DNA of 64,000 nt from Nitrospirota bacterium (GCA_021784575.1 JAJYHX010000001.1:335280-399279), one strand, 5' to 3'. Numbered from the stretch's first letter, positions 51,523-60,523 are shown. The notes: generated by a model not told the origin, from the sequence alone. Made by a program: numbers and translations.

Positions 51523-54219
51523 ATGGCGCCCCGAAAACCCTCCCTTTTCTTGATTGACGGTAACTCCTATATCTACCGGGCGTTCTACGCCATCCGCGGG
51601 CTTGCCACGTCCAGGGGATTTCCCACCAACGCCGCCTACGGTTTCACGAACATGCTGATGAAGGTGGTAAACGAGAAGAAACCGGAATATCTCGCCGTCT
51701 GTTTCGACCCAAGGGGCATCACAACGCGCCACCAGGTATACGGGGAATACAAGGCTACGCGCCCCCCTATGCCCGAGGATCTGGCGCCGCAGATTCCATA
51801 CATACACGGTATTGTCGATGCATTCAACATACCGCTCATTATGTTCGACGGGATAGAGGCGGACGATGCTATCGCTGCAGTCGCGCGCGAGGCCGTAAAA
51901 GATGGCCTCGCGGTAACGATTGTTACGGCGGACAAGGACTTGTTTCAGTTGATAAACGACGATGTGCTTATATACGACACCATGAAAGACGAGATGTACG
52001 GCACCTCCGAATGCGTAAGAAAATTCGGTGTCCCGCCGGAGAAGATACCGGAGTTTCTCGGGCTTGTAGGCGACGTGGCCGACAACATACCCGGCGTTCC
52101 CGGCGTGGGGCCCAAGACGGCCGTGCAGTTGATTTCCGAGTTTGGATCCATAGACAATATCCTTGAAAACCTCGATAAAATATCAAGGCCGAAGCTCAAG
52201 GAGGCCTTGAAGGCGAACGCGGACAACGCCAGGCTCTCGAGAGAACTCGTAGAACTGAAATGGGAATTGCCGTCGCCTCTGGATATAAGCTCGCTTGCCT
52301 GCCGCCACCAGAAAAGCCGCGAGTTGACAGCGCTTTTCAAGGAGCTTGAGTTTACCGCGCTCCTCAAGTTCGTTATGCCCGAAAAGGCCGCGGAGGCCGA
52401 ATATATTACCGTCCGGGACGAAGTTTTGCTGGGTGAGCTCGCGGAAGAGATAAGGAGAACCGGCTTGGTTTCCGTGCATCTGGAGACGACGAGCGTTCTG
52501 CCGATGGACGGAGAGCCGGTGGGAATTGCGCTCTGCGCGGGCAATACGCGCTCGTATTATGTCCCGTTCGGGCATGTGGAGCAAAGGGAAGGAGACCTTC
52601 TGGCAACCGAAGCGCCGGGACAGCTTCCGGTTCGGAAGGTAATCGGGATTATCGGGCCCGTCCTGGAAGACGAGAGAATAAAAAAAATCGGCCACAATAT
52701 AAAATACGACATCATCGCCCTGTCCAACATGGGCGTCCGGCTTAAGGGCGCGGAGTTCGATACGATGGTCGGCTCGTATCTCCTTAACCCGGGACGCGCG
52801 ATGCATAACCTCGAGAGCGTGGCGCTTGAGCATCTGAGCCTCAGGAAGACGGCGCTTCCCGACATCGTCGGAACGGGACAGAAGGTTATGCAATTCTCGC
52901 GCGTGGACGTGGAGACGGCGGCGGAATACTCGGGGGAATGGGCATACCTGTCCTGGAGGCTCGCCGAAGTCCTGAAACCCAGGCTTGAGGCGGAAGGGCT
53001 CGCAAGGCTTTTTTATGAAATGGAGCTTCCTCTGATATATGTCCTTGCGCAGATGGAGAGAGACGGGATATATATCGACACGGAATATCTGCGGGACATG
53101 GGAGTTGAATTAAGTTCCGAGCTTGAGCGGCTGATGAAAAAGATATACTCCATAGCCGGCGGGGAGTTCAACATCAACTCCCCCAGGCAGCTCGCTTATA
53201 TTCTGTACGAAAAGCTTGGCCTCCCGCCGCTTAAGAAAACCAAGAGCGGATATTCCACGGACGAGGAGGTGTTAAGAACGCTGGCATTAAGTCATCCGCT
53301 TCCGGCGGAGATACTCGGATACAGGGAGATATTTAAACTTAAATCCACCTACGTTGACGCCCTGGGCAGACTTGCGAATCCGAAGACCGGCAGGGTGCAC
53401 ACGAGCTTCAACCAGGCCGTTACGGCTACGGGCCGCCTGAGCTCGTCCGACCCTAACCTGCAAAATATCCCAATCCGGGACGAGCTTGGCAGGAAGATAA
53501 GGACGGCTTTCTCCGCGCCGGAGGGCAGCGTCATAATCTCGGCGGACTATTCCCAGGTGGAGCTCAGGATAATGGCGCACCTTTCGGAAGACGGCTCGCT
53601 TATCGAGTCCTTCGTAAACGACGAGGACGTTCACAGAAGGACGGCATCGGAGATTTTCAATATCGCGCCGGAGTCGGTAACGCAGGAGATGCGCAGGCGC
53701 GCAAAGGCTGTGAATTTCGGCATAATGTACGGCCTTAGCGCGTACGGCTTGTCTGTCCAGTTGGGCGTTCACCCGCGCGAGGCGCAGAAGTATATAGATG
53801 CGTATTTCACGCGCCATAGCGGCGTAAGGGATTTTATTGCAAAGACGCTCGACGAGACGTCCCGGCAGGGCTGCGCCGTGACGCTCTTCGGCAGGAAACG
53901 GCCCATCCCGGAACTGCAAAGCGGAAACAAGGCGACGCGCTCCCTGGGCGAGCGGCTGGCGGTAAATACGCCGATACAGGGGAGCGCAGCCGACATTATA
54001 AAGACCGCGATGATAAACATCGGCAGACGGCTTAAAGACGGCGGCTTTAGGGCGAAGATGGTGCTTCAGGTGCATGACGAGCTTGTCTTTGAGGCCCCGG
54101 AAGACGAGGCGGGGCGGGTCAGGGAACTTGCCGTCCGCGAGATGGAGGGCGCGGCGCGTTTAAAGGTCCCGCTGAAAGTCGATGTCGGCGTCGGGAAGAA
54201 TTGGGGAGAGGCGCACTAA
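51523..54219 (+). CDS. polA: DNA polymerase I with degenerate proofreading site
   Basis: 898 residues. 5'-3' exonuclease (1-290; DGNSYIYRAF, FDPRG, TADKDLFQL, GDVADNIPGVPGVGPKTA), 3'-5' exonuclease-like domain (about 305-500) and polymerase: motif A DYSQVELRIMAHL (about 672), motif B RRAKAVNFGIMYGLSAYG (about 724) with Phe at the sugar-selectivity position, motif C VHDELVFE. In the proofreading domain DxE has become HLE (SVHLETTS) and the later YxxxD is YSGEW, so two of four metal Asp ligands are lost while NIKYD keeps its Asp. Proofreading is probably absent. Confidence 0.95.
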   Translation: MAPRKPSLFLIDGNSYIYRAFYAIRGLATSRGFPTNAAYGFTNMLMKVVNEKKPEYLAVCFDPRGITTRHQVYGEYKATRPPMPEDLAPQIPYIHGIVDAFNIPLIMFDGIEADDAIAAVAREAVKDGLAVTIVTADKDLFQLINDDVLIYDTMKDEMYGTSECVRKFGVPPEKIPEFLGLVGDVADNIPGVPGVGPKTAVQLISEFGSIDNILENLDKISRPKLKEALKANADNARLSRELVELKWELPSPLDISSLACRHQKSRELTALFKELEFTALLKFVMPEKAAEAEYITVRDEVLLGELAEEIRRTGLVSVHLETTSVLPMDGEPVGIALCAGNTRSYYVPFGHVEQREGDLLATEAPGQLPVRKVIGIIGPVLEDERIKKIGHNIKYDIIALSNMGVRLKGAEFDTMVGSYLLNPGRAMHNLESVALEHLSLRKTALPDIVGTGQKVMQFSRVDVETAAEYSGEWAYLSWRLAEVLKPRLEAEGLARLFYEMELPLIYVLAQMERDGIYIDTEYLRDMGVELSSELERLMKKIYSIAGGEFNINSPRQLAYILYEKLGLPPLKKTKSGYSTDEEVLRTLALSHPLPAEILGYREIFKLKSTYVDALGRLANPKTGRVHTSFNQAVTATGRLSSSDPNLQNIPIRDELGRKIRTAFSAPEGSVIISADYSQVELRIMAHLSEDGSLIESFVNDEDVHRRTASEIFNIAPESVTQEMRRRAKAVNFGIMYGLSAYGLSVQLGVHPREAQKYIDAYFTRHSGVRDFIAKTLDETSRQGCAVTLFGRKRPIPELQSGNKATRSLGERLAVNTPIQGSAADIIKTAMINIGRRLKDGGFRAKMVLQVHDELVFEAPEDEAGRVRELAVREMEGAARLKVPLKVDVGVGKNWGEAH

Positions 54220-54224
54220 AGAAA

Positions 54225-54311
54225 TGGTGCCGAAGGGGGGATTTGAACCCCCATGGGCTTGCGCCCACTAGGTCCTGAACCTAGCGTGTATACCAGTTTC
54301 ACCACTCCGGC
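54225..54311 (-). tRNA. tRNA-Leu (anticodon CAG)
   Basis: 87 nt on the minus strand including an encoded CCA. Acceptor GCCGGAG pairs with CTTCGGC (one G-U), anticodon stem CTAGG/CCTAG with loop TTCAGGA giving CAG, long variable arm (GTGGGCGCAAGCCCAT), and T-loop GGTTCAAATCC. Long variable arm confirms a class II tRNA. Confidence 0.96.
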
Positions 54312-54412
54312 AACGAACCAATAAATTATCCTGAAGACCTTTAAAAGTCAAGAGTAAAAGTCGCTCTCCTCCGAATTCCTGAAAAACTTATCATACATCC
54401 CGGAAAAATATC

Positions 54413-54442
54413 TTGACAACTCTACTCTCCTTTTGATATACA
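54413..54442 (+). promoter_or_regulatory. promoter of the SAM-riboswitch transcript
   Basis: TTGACA (54413-54418), 18-bp spacer, TATACA (54437-54442), 10 nt before the riboswitch. Confidence 0.7.
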
Positions 54443-54451
54443 TAATTTCAC

Positions 54452-54555
54452 CTTATCCAGAGCTGGCGGAGGGACTGGCCCTTTGAAGCCCGGCAACCTG
54501 GCGGATTCGCCAAGGTGCCAATTCCAGCTCCGGTAATGACCGGAGGGAGATAAGG
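54452..54555 (+). ncRNA. SAM-I (S-box) riboswitch
   Basis: Starts CTTATCCAGAG and closes GGAGATAAG (P1). Conserved SAM-I elements in order: GGCGGAGGGACTGGCCC, TTGAAGCCC-GGCAACC, AAGGTGCCAATTCC and a terminal GACCGG hairpin. Followed at once by an intrinsic terminator, so high SAM should stop transcription before the homocysteine-synthesis genes. Confidence 0.95.
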
Positions 54556-54578
54556 GGGGATGTTACGGCTTTATATTT

Positions 54579-54610
54579 ACCCCCTCTCGCAATCCGGGAG
54601 GGGGTTTTGT
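54579..54610 (+). terminator. riboswitch-controlled terminator
   Basis: ACCCCCTC stem, loop, GAGGGGGT stem, then TTTTGT. Lies 24 nt after the SAM-I element. The AAGGGGGG at its start could pair alternatively. Confidence 0.85.
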
Positions 54611-54612
54611 TG

Positions 54613-54682
54613 TACCCTCGCCCCTGCATAATTACCCTCCCCACCCGCGTGGGAGGGCGGCGCGCAGCGCCGGGAGAGGGCG
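54613..54682. repeat. dispersed repeat with CAGCGCCGGGAGAGGG core (family R4, copy 1)
   Basis: CCCTCGCCCC ... GTGGGAGGGCGGCGCGCAGCGCCGGGAGAGGG. A second copy is at 60694-60744. Lies between the riboswitch terminator and the gene it controls. Confidence 0.7.
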
Positions 54683-54793
54683 GTTTAAGGAGGTGGTCTT
54701 CATGTTATGTATAATGCGAGGCCGGGAGCCGAAAACGCGGCTCCAGGGCATAAGGGATATTTAAGGATTTTACTGTCAGATAAGGAGGTTGAT

Positions 54794-55969
54794 TTGAAGA
54801 CCTGCGAGGAAATAAACGAAAAAATCCGCAAAGGACAGGCGGTTGTGCTCACGGCGGAGGAGGTTGTGGCGCTTGGCAGGGAGAAGGGAGTTAAGCATGT
54901 CGCGGAGACCGTGGATGTCGTAACCACCGGCACCTTCGGCCCGATGTGTTCTTCCGGGGCGTTTTTAAACTTTGGCCATTCCGACCCGCCCATAAAGATG
55001 CAGAAGGTGTGGATAAACGACGTGCCGGTATTCGCCGGGCTTGCGGCGGTTGACGCGTATATAGGCGCGACGGAGCTCTCCGAGAAGGTGGGTTTCGATT
55101 ACGGCGGCGGGCATTTGATAGAAGACCTTATCGCCGGGAAGACCGTAACGCTCAGGGCGGTGTCGTACGGGACGGACTGCTATCCCAGGCGCGAGATAGA
55201 GACGGAAATATCGCTTGAGTCGATAAACCAGGCGTTCCTTTTCAATCCCAGGAACGCATACCAGAACTACAACATCGCCGTGAACTCCTCGGACCGGGCG
55301 CTCAATACCTACATGGGCATCCTGCTCCCGAACTTCGGCAATGCGACCTATTCCACGTCGGGGGAACTCTCTCCGCTTTTAAACGACCCGCTCTACAGGA
55401 CAATCGGCATAGGCACCAAGATATTCCTGGGCGGGGCGCAGGGGTTCGTGGCGTGGGAGGGCACGCAGCACAACCCGAAACAGGCCAGGGGCGATAACGG
55501 TCTTCCTCTCGCGCCTGCGGGGACGCTGTCGCTCATAGGCGACATGAAGTCCATGTCCACGCGCTATATCCGCGGCGCGTATTATTACAAATATGGCATA
55601 TCCCTCTTCGTGGGCGTCGGGATCCCCATTCCGGTACTGGACGAAGAGATGGCGAGATTCGTCTGCACGGGAAACGACGAAATATTCGCCACGGCGGTGG
55701 ACTACAGCGTCGAAGCCAGAGCCAAGCCCTCGTTCGGCAGGTTCAGCTATGCGGAGCTTCGGAGCGGCAGGATTACCGTGAACGGGAAGGAAATCCAGAC
55801 GGCGCCGCTCAGCTCGCTCAAGAGGGCGCGTGAGATTGCGGGAGTGCTGAAGGGCTGGATAGAAGACGGCCAGTTCACGTTGACCGCGCCTGTCAGACCG
55901 CTTGCGGGAGACTGGTCTTTCAAGCCGCTCAATATTGTCCCGCCGAAGGCGGAGGCGGTAAGTTCATAA
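54794..55969 (+). CDS. homocysteine biosynthesis protein (COG1900/DUF39)
   Basis: 391 residues from TTG 54794, which has GGAGG 5 nt upstream and yields the family N-terminus MKTCEEINEKIRKGQAVVLTAEE. Signatures: TTGTFGPMCSSGAFLNFGHSDPPIKM (about 43-68), YIGATE, GGGHLIEDL, LGGAQGFVAWEGTQH (about 215-229). In methanogens and some anaerobes this protein with its NIL-ferredoxin partner forms homocysteine from aspartate semialdehyde and sulphide (MA1821/MA1822). Control by a SAM riboswitch supports that role. Confidence 0.93.
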   Translation: MKTCEEINEKIRKGQAVVLTAEEVVALGREKGVKHVAETVDVVTTGTFGPMCSSGAFLNFGHSDPPIKMQKVWINDVPVFAGLAAVDAYIGATELSEKVGFDYGGGHLIEDLIAGKTVTLRAVSYGTDCYPRREIETEISLESINQAFLFNPRNAYQNYNIAVNSSDRALNTYMGILLPNFGNATYSTSGELSPLLNDPLYRTIGIGTKIFLGGAQGFVAWEGTQHNPKQARGDNGLPLAPAGTLSLIGDMKSMSTRYIRGAYYYKYGISLFVGVGIPIPVLDEEMARFVCTGNDEIFATAVDYSVEARAKPSFGRFSYAELRSGRITVNGKEIQTAPLSSLKRAREIAGVLKGWIEDGQFTLTAPVRPLAGDWSFKPLNIVPPKAEAVSS

Positions 55970-55982
55970 ACCGCACCCGGCC

Positions 55983-56010
55983 GTCATTCCCGCGAGAGCG
56001 GGAACCCAGG
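55983..56010. repeat. GTCATTCCCG-type repeat (family R3)
   Basis: GTCATTCCCG-CGAGAG-CGGGAACCCAGG, a short member of the family at 9918-9991 and 13670-13699. Confidence 0.75.
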
Positions 56011-56077
56011 GACTTTATGGCTAAGCTGATGCGTGATTAAATAAGACACTGTGTATAAATGCCATTGGACTCGCTTC

Positions 56078-56203
56078 ATGAGGATTCGTTCGGGAAATTC
56101 CAAGACTCGTTCGCTATGCGGCAAAAACCCGGCTTTCGCCTCGGACGGGTTTGCCGCATGGCCGCTTACTTCGCCAGGAATTTCCAGTCTCGCTCATCCT
56201 GAT
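56078..56203. repeat. about 125-bp imperfect inverted repeat
   Basis: Three matched blocks in mirrored order: ATGAGGAT / ATCCTGAT, GGAAATTCC (56093-56101) / GGAATTTCC (56177-56185), and ATGCGGCAAAAACCCG (56116-56131) / CGGGTTTGCCGCAT (56146-56159), with a 14-nt central loop. Could fold into one long stem-loop; MITE-like. Sits between the two homocysteine-pathway genes. Confidence 0.65.
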
Positions 56204-56243
56204 GTCCGCTCGTTCCGGTGGCATTTGGAAAGGAGTTTTTGAT

Positions 56244-56645
56244 ATGGCCCAACAGAGGGTGGTTCTTACGTTCCAGCGCTGGCAGCTTGACCAGCCCATT
56301 ACATACAGGCTTGTGAAGGACTTCGACCTCGTGACGAATATCCTCCAGGCGAAGGTTACGCCGGACGAGGGGAGGATGTCTCTTGAGTTGTCCGGCCTGG
56401 AGCAGAATATCGAGCAGGGTATAAAGTGGCTAAAGGAACAGCAGGTAATCGTATACCCACTTGCGACGGGGCTTTCCGTGGAGAAGGACTCATGCGTGGA
56501 CTGCGGGGCCTGCACCGCCGTATGCCCCACGGGCGCGCTTGAGCTCAACCGCGACTGGACGCTTGCATACGAAGAGGACAAATGTATACTCTGCCTCGCG
56601 TGCGTCCCGGCCTGCCCTGTGCGCGCCATACGGGAAAGGGAATAA
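56244..56645 (+). CDS. NIL-domain ferredoxin (homocysteine synthesis partner)
   Basis: 133 residues from ATG 56244. N-terminal NIL domain (LDQPITYRLVKDFDLVTNILQAKV, about 15-38) as in MetN-type ligand domains, then two 4Fe-4S motifs, CVDCGACTAVCP and CILCLACVPACP (about 77-120). This domain pairing is the MA1822-type partner of COG1900 proteins. The 274-nt gap to its partner holds repeats, so it might also use its own promoter. Confidence 0.93.
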   Translation: MAQQRVVLTFQRWQLDQPITYRLVKDFDLVTNILQAKVTPDEGRMSLELSGLEQNIEQGIKWLKEQQVIVYPLATGLSVEKDSCVDCGACTAVCPTGALELNRDWTLAYEEDKCILCLACVPACPVRAIRERE

Positions 56646-56701
56646 CGAAAACCTGATATTTATCATTTCGCGCTTAGGCTCGATGCGGTAGAATTTTTAT
56701 T

Positions 56702-57703
56702 ATGAAGCTTGCCCCAGGGACATACAGACAGACGGTCCAATGGGGCTTTTTTCTTTTTATCCTGTACCTGGGTTTTCAGCTATGGCGGTTCGCCGTCTCA
56801 TACGGCCTGAACGGAGCCGTGTCTGAAATCTCCCGCCCGCCGCACCCGGACGGCGTCGAGGGTTTCTTGCCTATCGGCGCGCTGACGAGCCTGAAATACT
56901 GGCTTGTCACGGGCCGTGTCCCCCCGGCGCACCCGGCGGCAATGTTCATCCTTCTCGGCGCAATCGCCGTCTCGGTAATATTCAAAAAAAGCTTCTGCGG
57001 CTGGATATGCCCGATAGGCCTGATTTCCGATTGGCTCCGAAGGCCCTTTAGGCGGCTTTTCGGGCGTGAGCCTTCCCTGCCTTTCTGGCTCGACTATCCC
57101 CTCCGGTCGCTGAAGTACATAATCCTGCTGTTCTTCTTCTGGGCGATTGCCGTAAACATGGATAAAGCCGCGCTGCAAGGTTTCCTGGACGGGTATTACT
57201 GGAAGGTTGCGGACGTGAAGATGCTGCTCTTTTTCACGGACATATCGGCGCTCGCCCTGGACGTGATAATAGTCCTGGCGGTACTGTCCCTGTTCTTGAA
57301 GGGTTTCTGGTGCAGGTATCTGTGTCCGTACGGCGCGCTCCTGGGGCTTTTGTCCCTTGTCTCGCCCTTCGGTGTAAGGCGCGATAAAGGCAAATGCACC
57401 GGTTGCCGGAAATGCGCGCGCGAATGCCCAGCAAGCCTGCCCGTGGACAGGAAGGAAGGGATTATATCGCCCGAATGCACCTCCTGCCAGAGCTGCATAT
57501 CCGCCTGTCCGGAAAGGGCGCTTTCATACAGGACGCGGCGGGGGAGTTTTGCCGTATCCGGCCCCTGGCTTGCGGCGGGGATACTCGGAGTCTTCCTCGG
57601 CGTCTACGTCATTGCGCTTGCAACCGGCCACTGGCATTCCGGCGTCAGCCAGGCCGACTTAAGACGCCTTGTCCCGGTTACAGCCTCCCTTGAGCACCCC
57701 TGA
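56702..57703 (+). CDS. NapH/CcoG-like membrane 4Fe-4S protein
   Basis: 333 residues with about five membrane spans. Two CxxxCP motifs on the inner face (CGWICPIG about 99, CRYLCPYG about 202) and two ferredoxin motifs (CTGCRKCARECP, CTSCQSCISACP, about 230-270). Such NapH/NosR-like proteins pass electrons between quinol and periplasmic or cytosolic redox partners. No obvious terminal reductase is adjacent; it could feed the ferredoxin upstream. Confidence 0.88.
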   Translation: MKLAPGTYRQTVQWGFFLFILYLGFQLWRFAVSYGLNGAVSEISRPPHPDGVEGFLPIGALTSLKYWLVTGRVPPAHPAAMFILLGAIAVSVIFKKSFCGWICPIGLISDWLRRPFRRLFGREPSLPFWLDYPLRSLKYIILLFFFWAIAVNMDKAALQGFLDGYYWKVADVKMLLFFTDISALALDVIIVLAVLSLFLKGFWCRYLCPYGALLGLLSLVSPFGVRRDKGKCTGCRKCARECPASLPVDRKEGIISPECTSCQSCISACPERALSYRTRRGSFAVSGPWLAAGILGVFLGVYVIALATGHWHSGVSQADLRRLVPVTASLEHP

Positions 57704-57707
57704 AATT

Positions 57708-57736
57708 AAAAAAGCCGGGAATATCCCGGCTTTTTT
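57708..57736. terminator. bidirectional intrinsic terminator
   Basis: AAAAAAGCCGGGA, short loop, TCCCGGCTTTTTT. A- and U-tracts on both sides; serves the NapH-like gene and the convergent secreted-protein gene. Confidence 0.9.
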
Positions 57737-57792
57737 AAAACTTTCGCCCCCCCCGTTTCACCCTGAAATGGTGAATGCCGGAGCATGAGGTA

Positions 57793-58065
57793 TTACAGGA
57801 TGGTGTTGCAGGAGCTGTCGAGGCAGACCTTGCTCTCGTCGTTTATGGGGACGATCTTTGGGTTGACCGTCGCGACCGCTTCGGCGGTAAGTTTGCCCGC
57901 ACTGTCGAAGACCGCCTGCCTGGCGGCGGCAACTGCGCTTGTCTGCGCCGCCGGGGCCTTGATGCCGATGCCGGCCAGACCGTTCGAGTCGATGGACGCC
58001 GCGGAAGCCATTGCCGCGGAAGAGGCTATTGCCGCAAACGCCAAAAATGCCGCCAGTTTTTTCAT
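57793..58065 (-). CDS. small secreted/periplasmic protein
   Basis: 90 residues from ATG 58065 (AAGGAG upstream). Signal peptide MKKLAAFLAFAAIASSAAMA with Ala cleavage site near 22, then an Ala-rich stretch and a conserved-looking C-terminal part ending KVCLDSSCNTIL with two Cys (a likely disulphide or metal site). Family not recognised. A CRP/FNR-like site lies upstream, so it may be strongly regulated. Confidence 0.7.
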   Translation of the reverse strand: MKKLAAFLAFAAIASSAAMASAASIDSNGLAGIGIKAPAAQTSAVAAARQAVFDSAGKLTAEAVATVNPKIVPINDESKVCLDSSCNTIL

Positions 58066-58140
58066 GGCCTTTCTCCTTTTCAACTTCGCTTGTTTGCAAT
58101 AGGAAGGGATGCCATATCCCGTCCGCCATTACTGTGTCAA

Positions 58141-58183
58141 AGTATAATAATCAGGATACATATTGTCTGTGACTTTGGTCACG
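58141..58183 (-). promoter_or_regulatory. promoter with CRP/FNR-family site for the secreted protein
   Basis: TGTGA-N6-TCACG at 58168-58183 fits the CRP/HcpR-type consensus (one mismatch). On the minus strand TATACT (58146-58141) is a good -10; the dyad centre is then about 41.5 bp upstream of the expected start site, the class II activator position. Confidence 0.5.
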
Positions 58184-58279
58184 AAAACATATGATTTTAA
58201 TCAGCACATCGAAATGATTGATTATTTCGACGATTTATATTATGTTTAGCGCATCGGGGATTAACCTTGAGGTATATTT

Positions 58280-60523
58280 ATGGCCGGGAGGAAGACAGTC
58301 AGGGCAGGCGCGGGCAAGGGCGAGCGAAGAGGCGAGTTCTTCGGCATCGTTTCGATTGCCGCCTCGCTTATAATAGGCCTGTCCCTTTTCTCCTACAGCC
58401 GCTTCGACACTTCCTGGGGTGCATACTCAGGCCAGCATACCGTCCATAACCTGATTGGCCGTTTCGGGGCATATTCCTCCGATTTCCTCTTCCAGCTCTT
58501 CGGCGGCGGGGCTTTCCTGATACCCTTTTATATGCTGGTATACGGCATCAACCGTTTCATGCGGAAGGAGCGCCGCTACCGCATCCTGAAGGTCTTCGGC
58601 GGTCTGCTCGTAATCGTCTCTCTCTCCTCTCTCCTTAAGCTCAGGTACGACTACCTCTCTTTCGGCGACATACGCGCGGGCGGCTGGATAGGGGACGCCG
58701 CAACGGCCAGGATGCTCGATTTCTTCGGCAGGGCCGGCTCCTACATCCTTACCGTTACGGTGCTTCTATCCGCGCTTGTTCTCTCCACCACCGTATCTCT
58801 CATGTCCATTGTCATGTCCGTAAAGTCGGGCATAACCGCCGCCGCCGACAGCATGAGAAGGTTCTTTGCGTTGCGCGCGGAAAAGAAGACCAAGCGGGAG
58901 GCGCTGGAGAAGCTCGATGAGGCCGAGGCCTCGCCGCCGCCGGAGGTTGTCGTGCCGAAGGAGCCGCGCGCGGTCAGGAACCCCGCCCCCGAGAGGCTCC
59001 AGGAGGCCCTGCCGTTCACCGGCCCGGACAGGGATTACGCGCTCCCGCCGCTCAGCCTTTTAAACGACCCGCCTTCCGGCAGGAAGCGCGCGGACAGGGA
59101 CTCGCTTATCATGAGTTCGTCCATACTCGAAAAGAAACTTGAGGATTTCGGCGTGGAGGGGAAGGTGTCGCAGGTATATCCCGGGCCGGTGGTTACGATG
59201 TATGAGTTCGAGCCCGCGCCGGGGGTGAAGGTAAACAGGATTTCCACCCTTTCGGACGACCTTGCCCTTGCGATGCGGGCGGAATCCGTGCGCATTGTCG
59301 CGCCCCTGCCGGGAAAGGCCGCGGTGGGCGTCGAGATACCGAACAACATACGCGAAGAGGTCTTTGTGAAGGAGATCCTGTCCTCGCCGGAGTATATAAA
59401 GGCGAAGTCTCCCTTGAACCTTGCGCTCGGGAAAGACATCTACGGCTCTCCTATGACCTCGGACCTCGCAAAGATGCCGCACCTGCTTGTGGCCGGCGCG
59501 ACAGGCTCCGGCAAGTCGGTTGCGATAAACACCATGACGGTAAGCCTCCTGATGTCCGCCAAGCCGCGCGATCTGAGGCTCCTGATGGTTGACCCGAAGC
59601 GGCTGGAGCTGTCCGTCTACGACGGAATCCCGCACCTCCTTGAGCCGGTCATTACGGAGCCGCGGCGGGCGGCGGCCTCGCTTCGGCGCGTGGTCGTGGT
59701 CATGGAGGAGCGCTACAAGCTCCTGGCCGAGAAGGGCGTGCGGAACATCGAAGGCTTCAACCAGAAGCTCCTTGAGGAGAAAAAGCATCCGCGCCTCGGC
59801 GTGGAAAGCGAGGCGGGAGAGCCGAGGCGCGAGGCCGTCGTAAACGACGACGGGACTCTCCCGTATATCGTGGTCATAATAGACGAGCTTGCGGACCTGA
59901 TGATTGTCGCGGCGAAGGAAGTGGAGGACTCCATCGCGCGTCTTGCGCAGATGGCGAGGGCCTCCGGCATACACCTGGTACTTGCGACACAGAGGCCTTC
60001 GGTCGATGTCCTGACAGGCGTCATTAAAGCCAACTTCCCGGCAAGGATTTCCTTCCAGGTCTCGTCCAAGACGGATTCCCGCACCATCCTTGACGCAAAC
60101 GGGGCGGAGGCCCTTCTCGGAAAAGGGGACATGCTGTTCCTGCCGCCCGCGTCGTCGAAGCTTGTGCGCGTGCACGGCTCCTACGTTTCGGAGGAGGAGA
60201 TAAATCGCGTCGTGGATTTCCTGAAGAAGCAGGCAAAGCCGAAATACGACGCGTTCTCCGCAATCAACCCGCCGGCCTACGACGCCAGGAAGGCCTCCGA
60301 AGAGCTCTCGGACGAAGGCGCAAGGGACGCGAAGTATTTTCAGGCGGTGCAGATTGTCCAGGATGCCGGCAAGGCCTCGGCGTCGCTCCTGCAAAGGCGC
60401 ATGAGGATAGGCTATCCGACCGCGGCCAGGATGATGGAAATGATGGAAGAGGACGGCATCGTAGGCCCCAAGAAAGAGGGCGGCAAGGAACGCGAGGTGC
60501 TCAGGAAGGATTCTTTCATGTAA
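58280..60523 (+). CDS. ftsK: DNA translocase FtsK/SpoIIIE
   Basis: 747 residues. Four N-terminal membrane spans (about 20-190), a short Glu/Pro linker, the motor domain with Walker A GATGSGKSVAIN (about 411-422) and Walker B VVIIDELADLM (about 530), TQRPSVDVLTG, and a C-terminal winged-helix gamma domain (KASASLLQRRMRIGYPTAARMM). Pumps chromosome ends through the septum. Linker is short, as in SpoIIIE-like members. A 30-residue Glu/Arg-rich loop precedes Walker B. Confidence 0.96.
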   Translation: MAGRKTVRAGAGKGERRGEFFGIVSIAASLIIGLSLFSYSRFDTSWGAYSGQHTVHNLIGRFGAYSSDFLFQLFGGGAFLIPFYMLVYGINRFMRKERRYRILKVFGGLLVIVSLSSLLKLRYDYLSFGDIRAGGWIGDAATARMLDFFGRAGSYILTVTVLLSALVLSTTVSLMSIVMSVKSGITAAADSMRRFFALRAEKKTKREALEKLDEAEASPPPEVVVPKEPRAVRNPAPERLQEALPFTGPDRDYALPPLSLLNDPPSGRKRADRDSLIMSSSILEKKLEDFGVEGKVSQVYPGPVVTMYEFEPAPGVKVNRISTLSDDLALAMRAESVRIVAPLPGKAAVGVEIPNNIREEVFVKEILSSPEYIKAKSPLNLALGKDIYGSPMTSDLAKMPHLLVAGATGSGKSVAINTMTVSLLMSAKPRDLRLLMVDPKRLELSVYDGIPHLLEPVITEPRRAAASLRRVVVVMEERYKLLAEKGVRNIEGFNQKLLEEKKHPRLGVESEAGEPRREAVVNDDGTLPYIVVIIDELADLMIVAAKEVEDSIARLAQMARASGIHLVLATQRPSVDVLTGVIKANFPARISFQVSSKTDSRTILDANGAEALLGKGDMLFLPPASSKLVRVHGSYVSEEEINRVVDFLKKQAKPKYDAFSAINPPAYDARKASEELSDEGARDAKYFQAVQIVQDAGKASASLLQRRMRIGYPTAARMMEMMEEDGIVGPKKEGGKEREVLRKDSFM

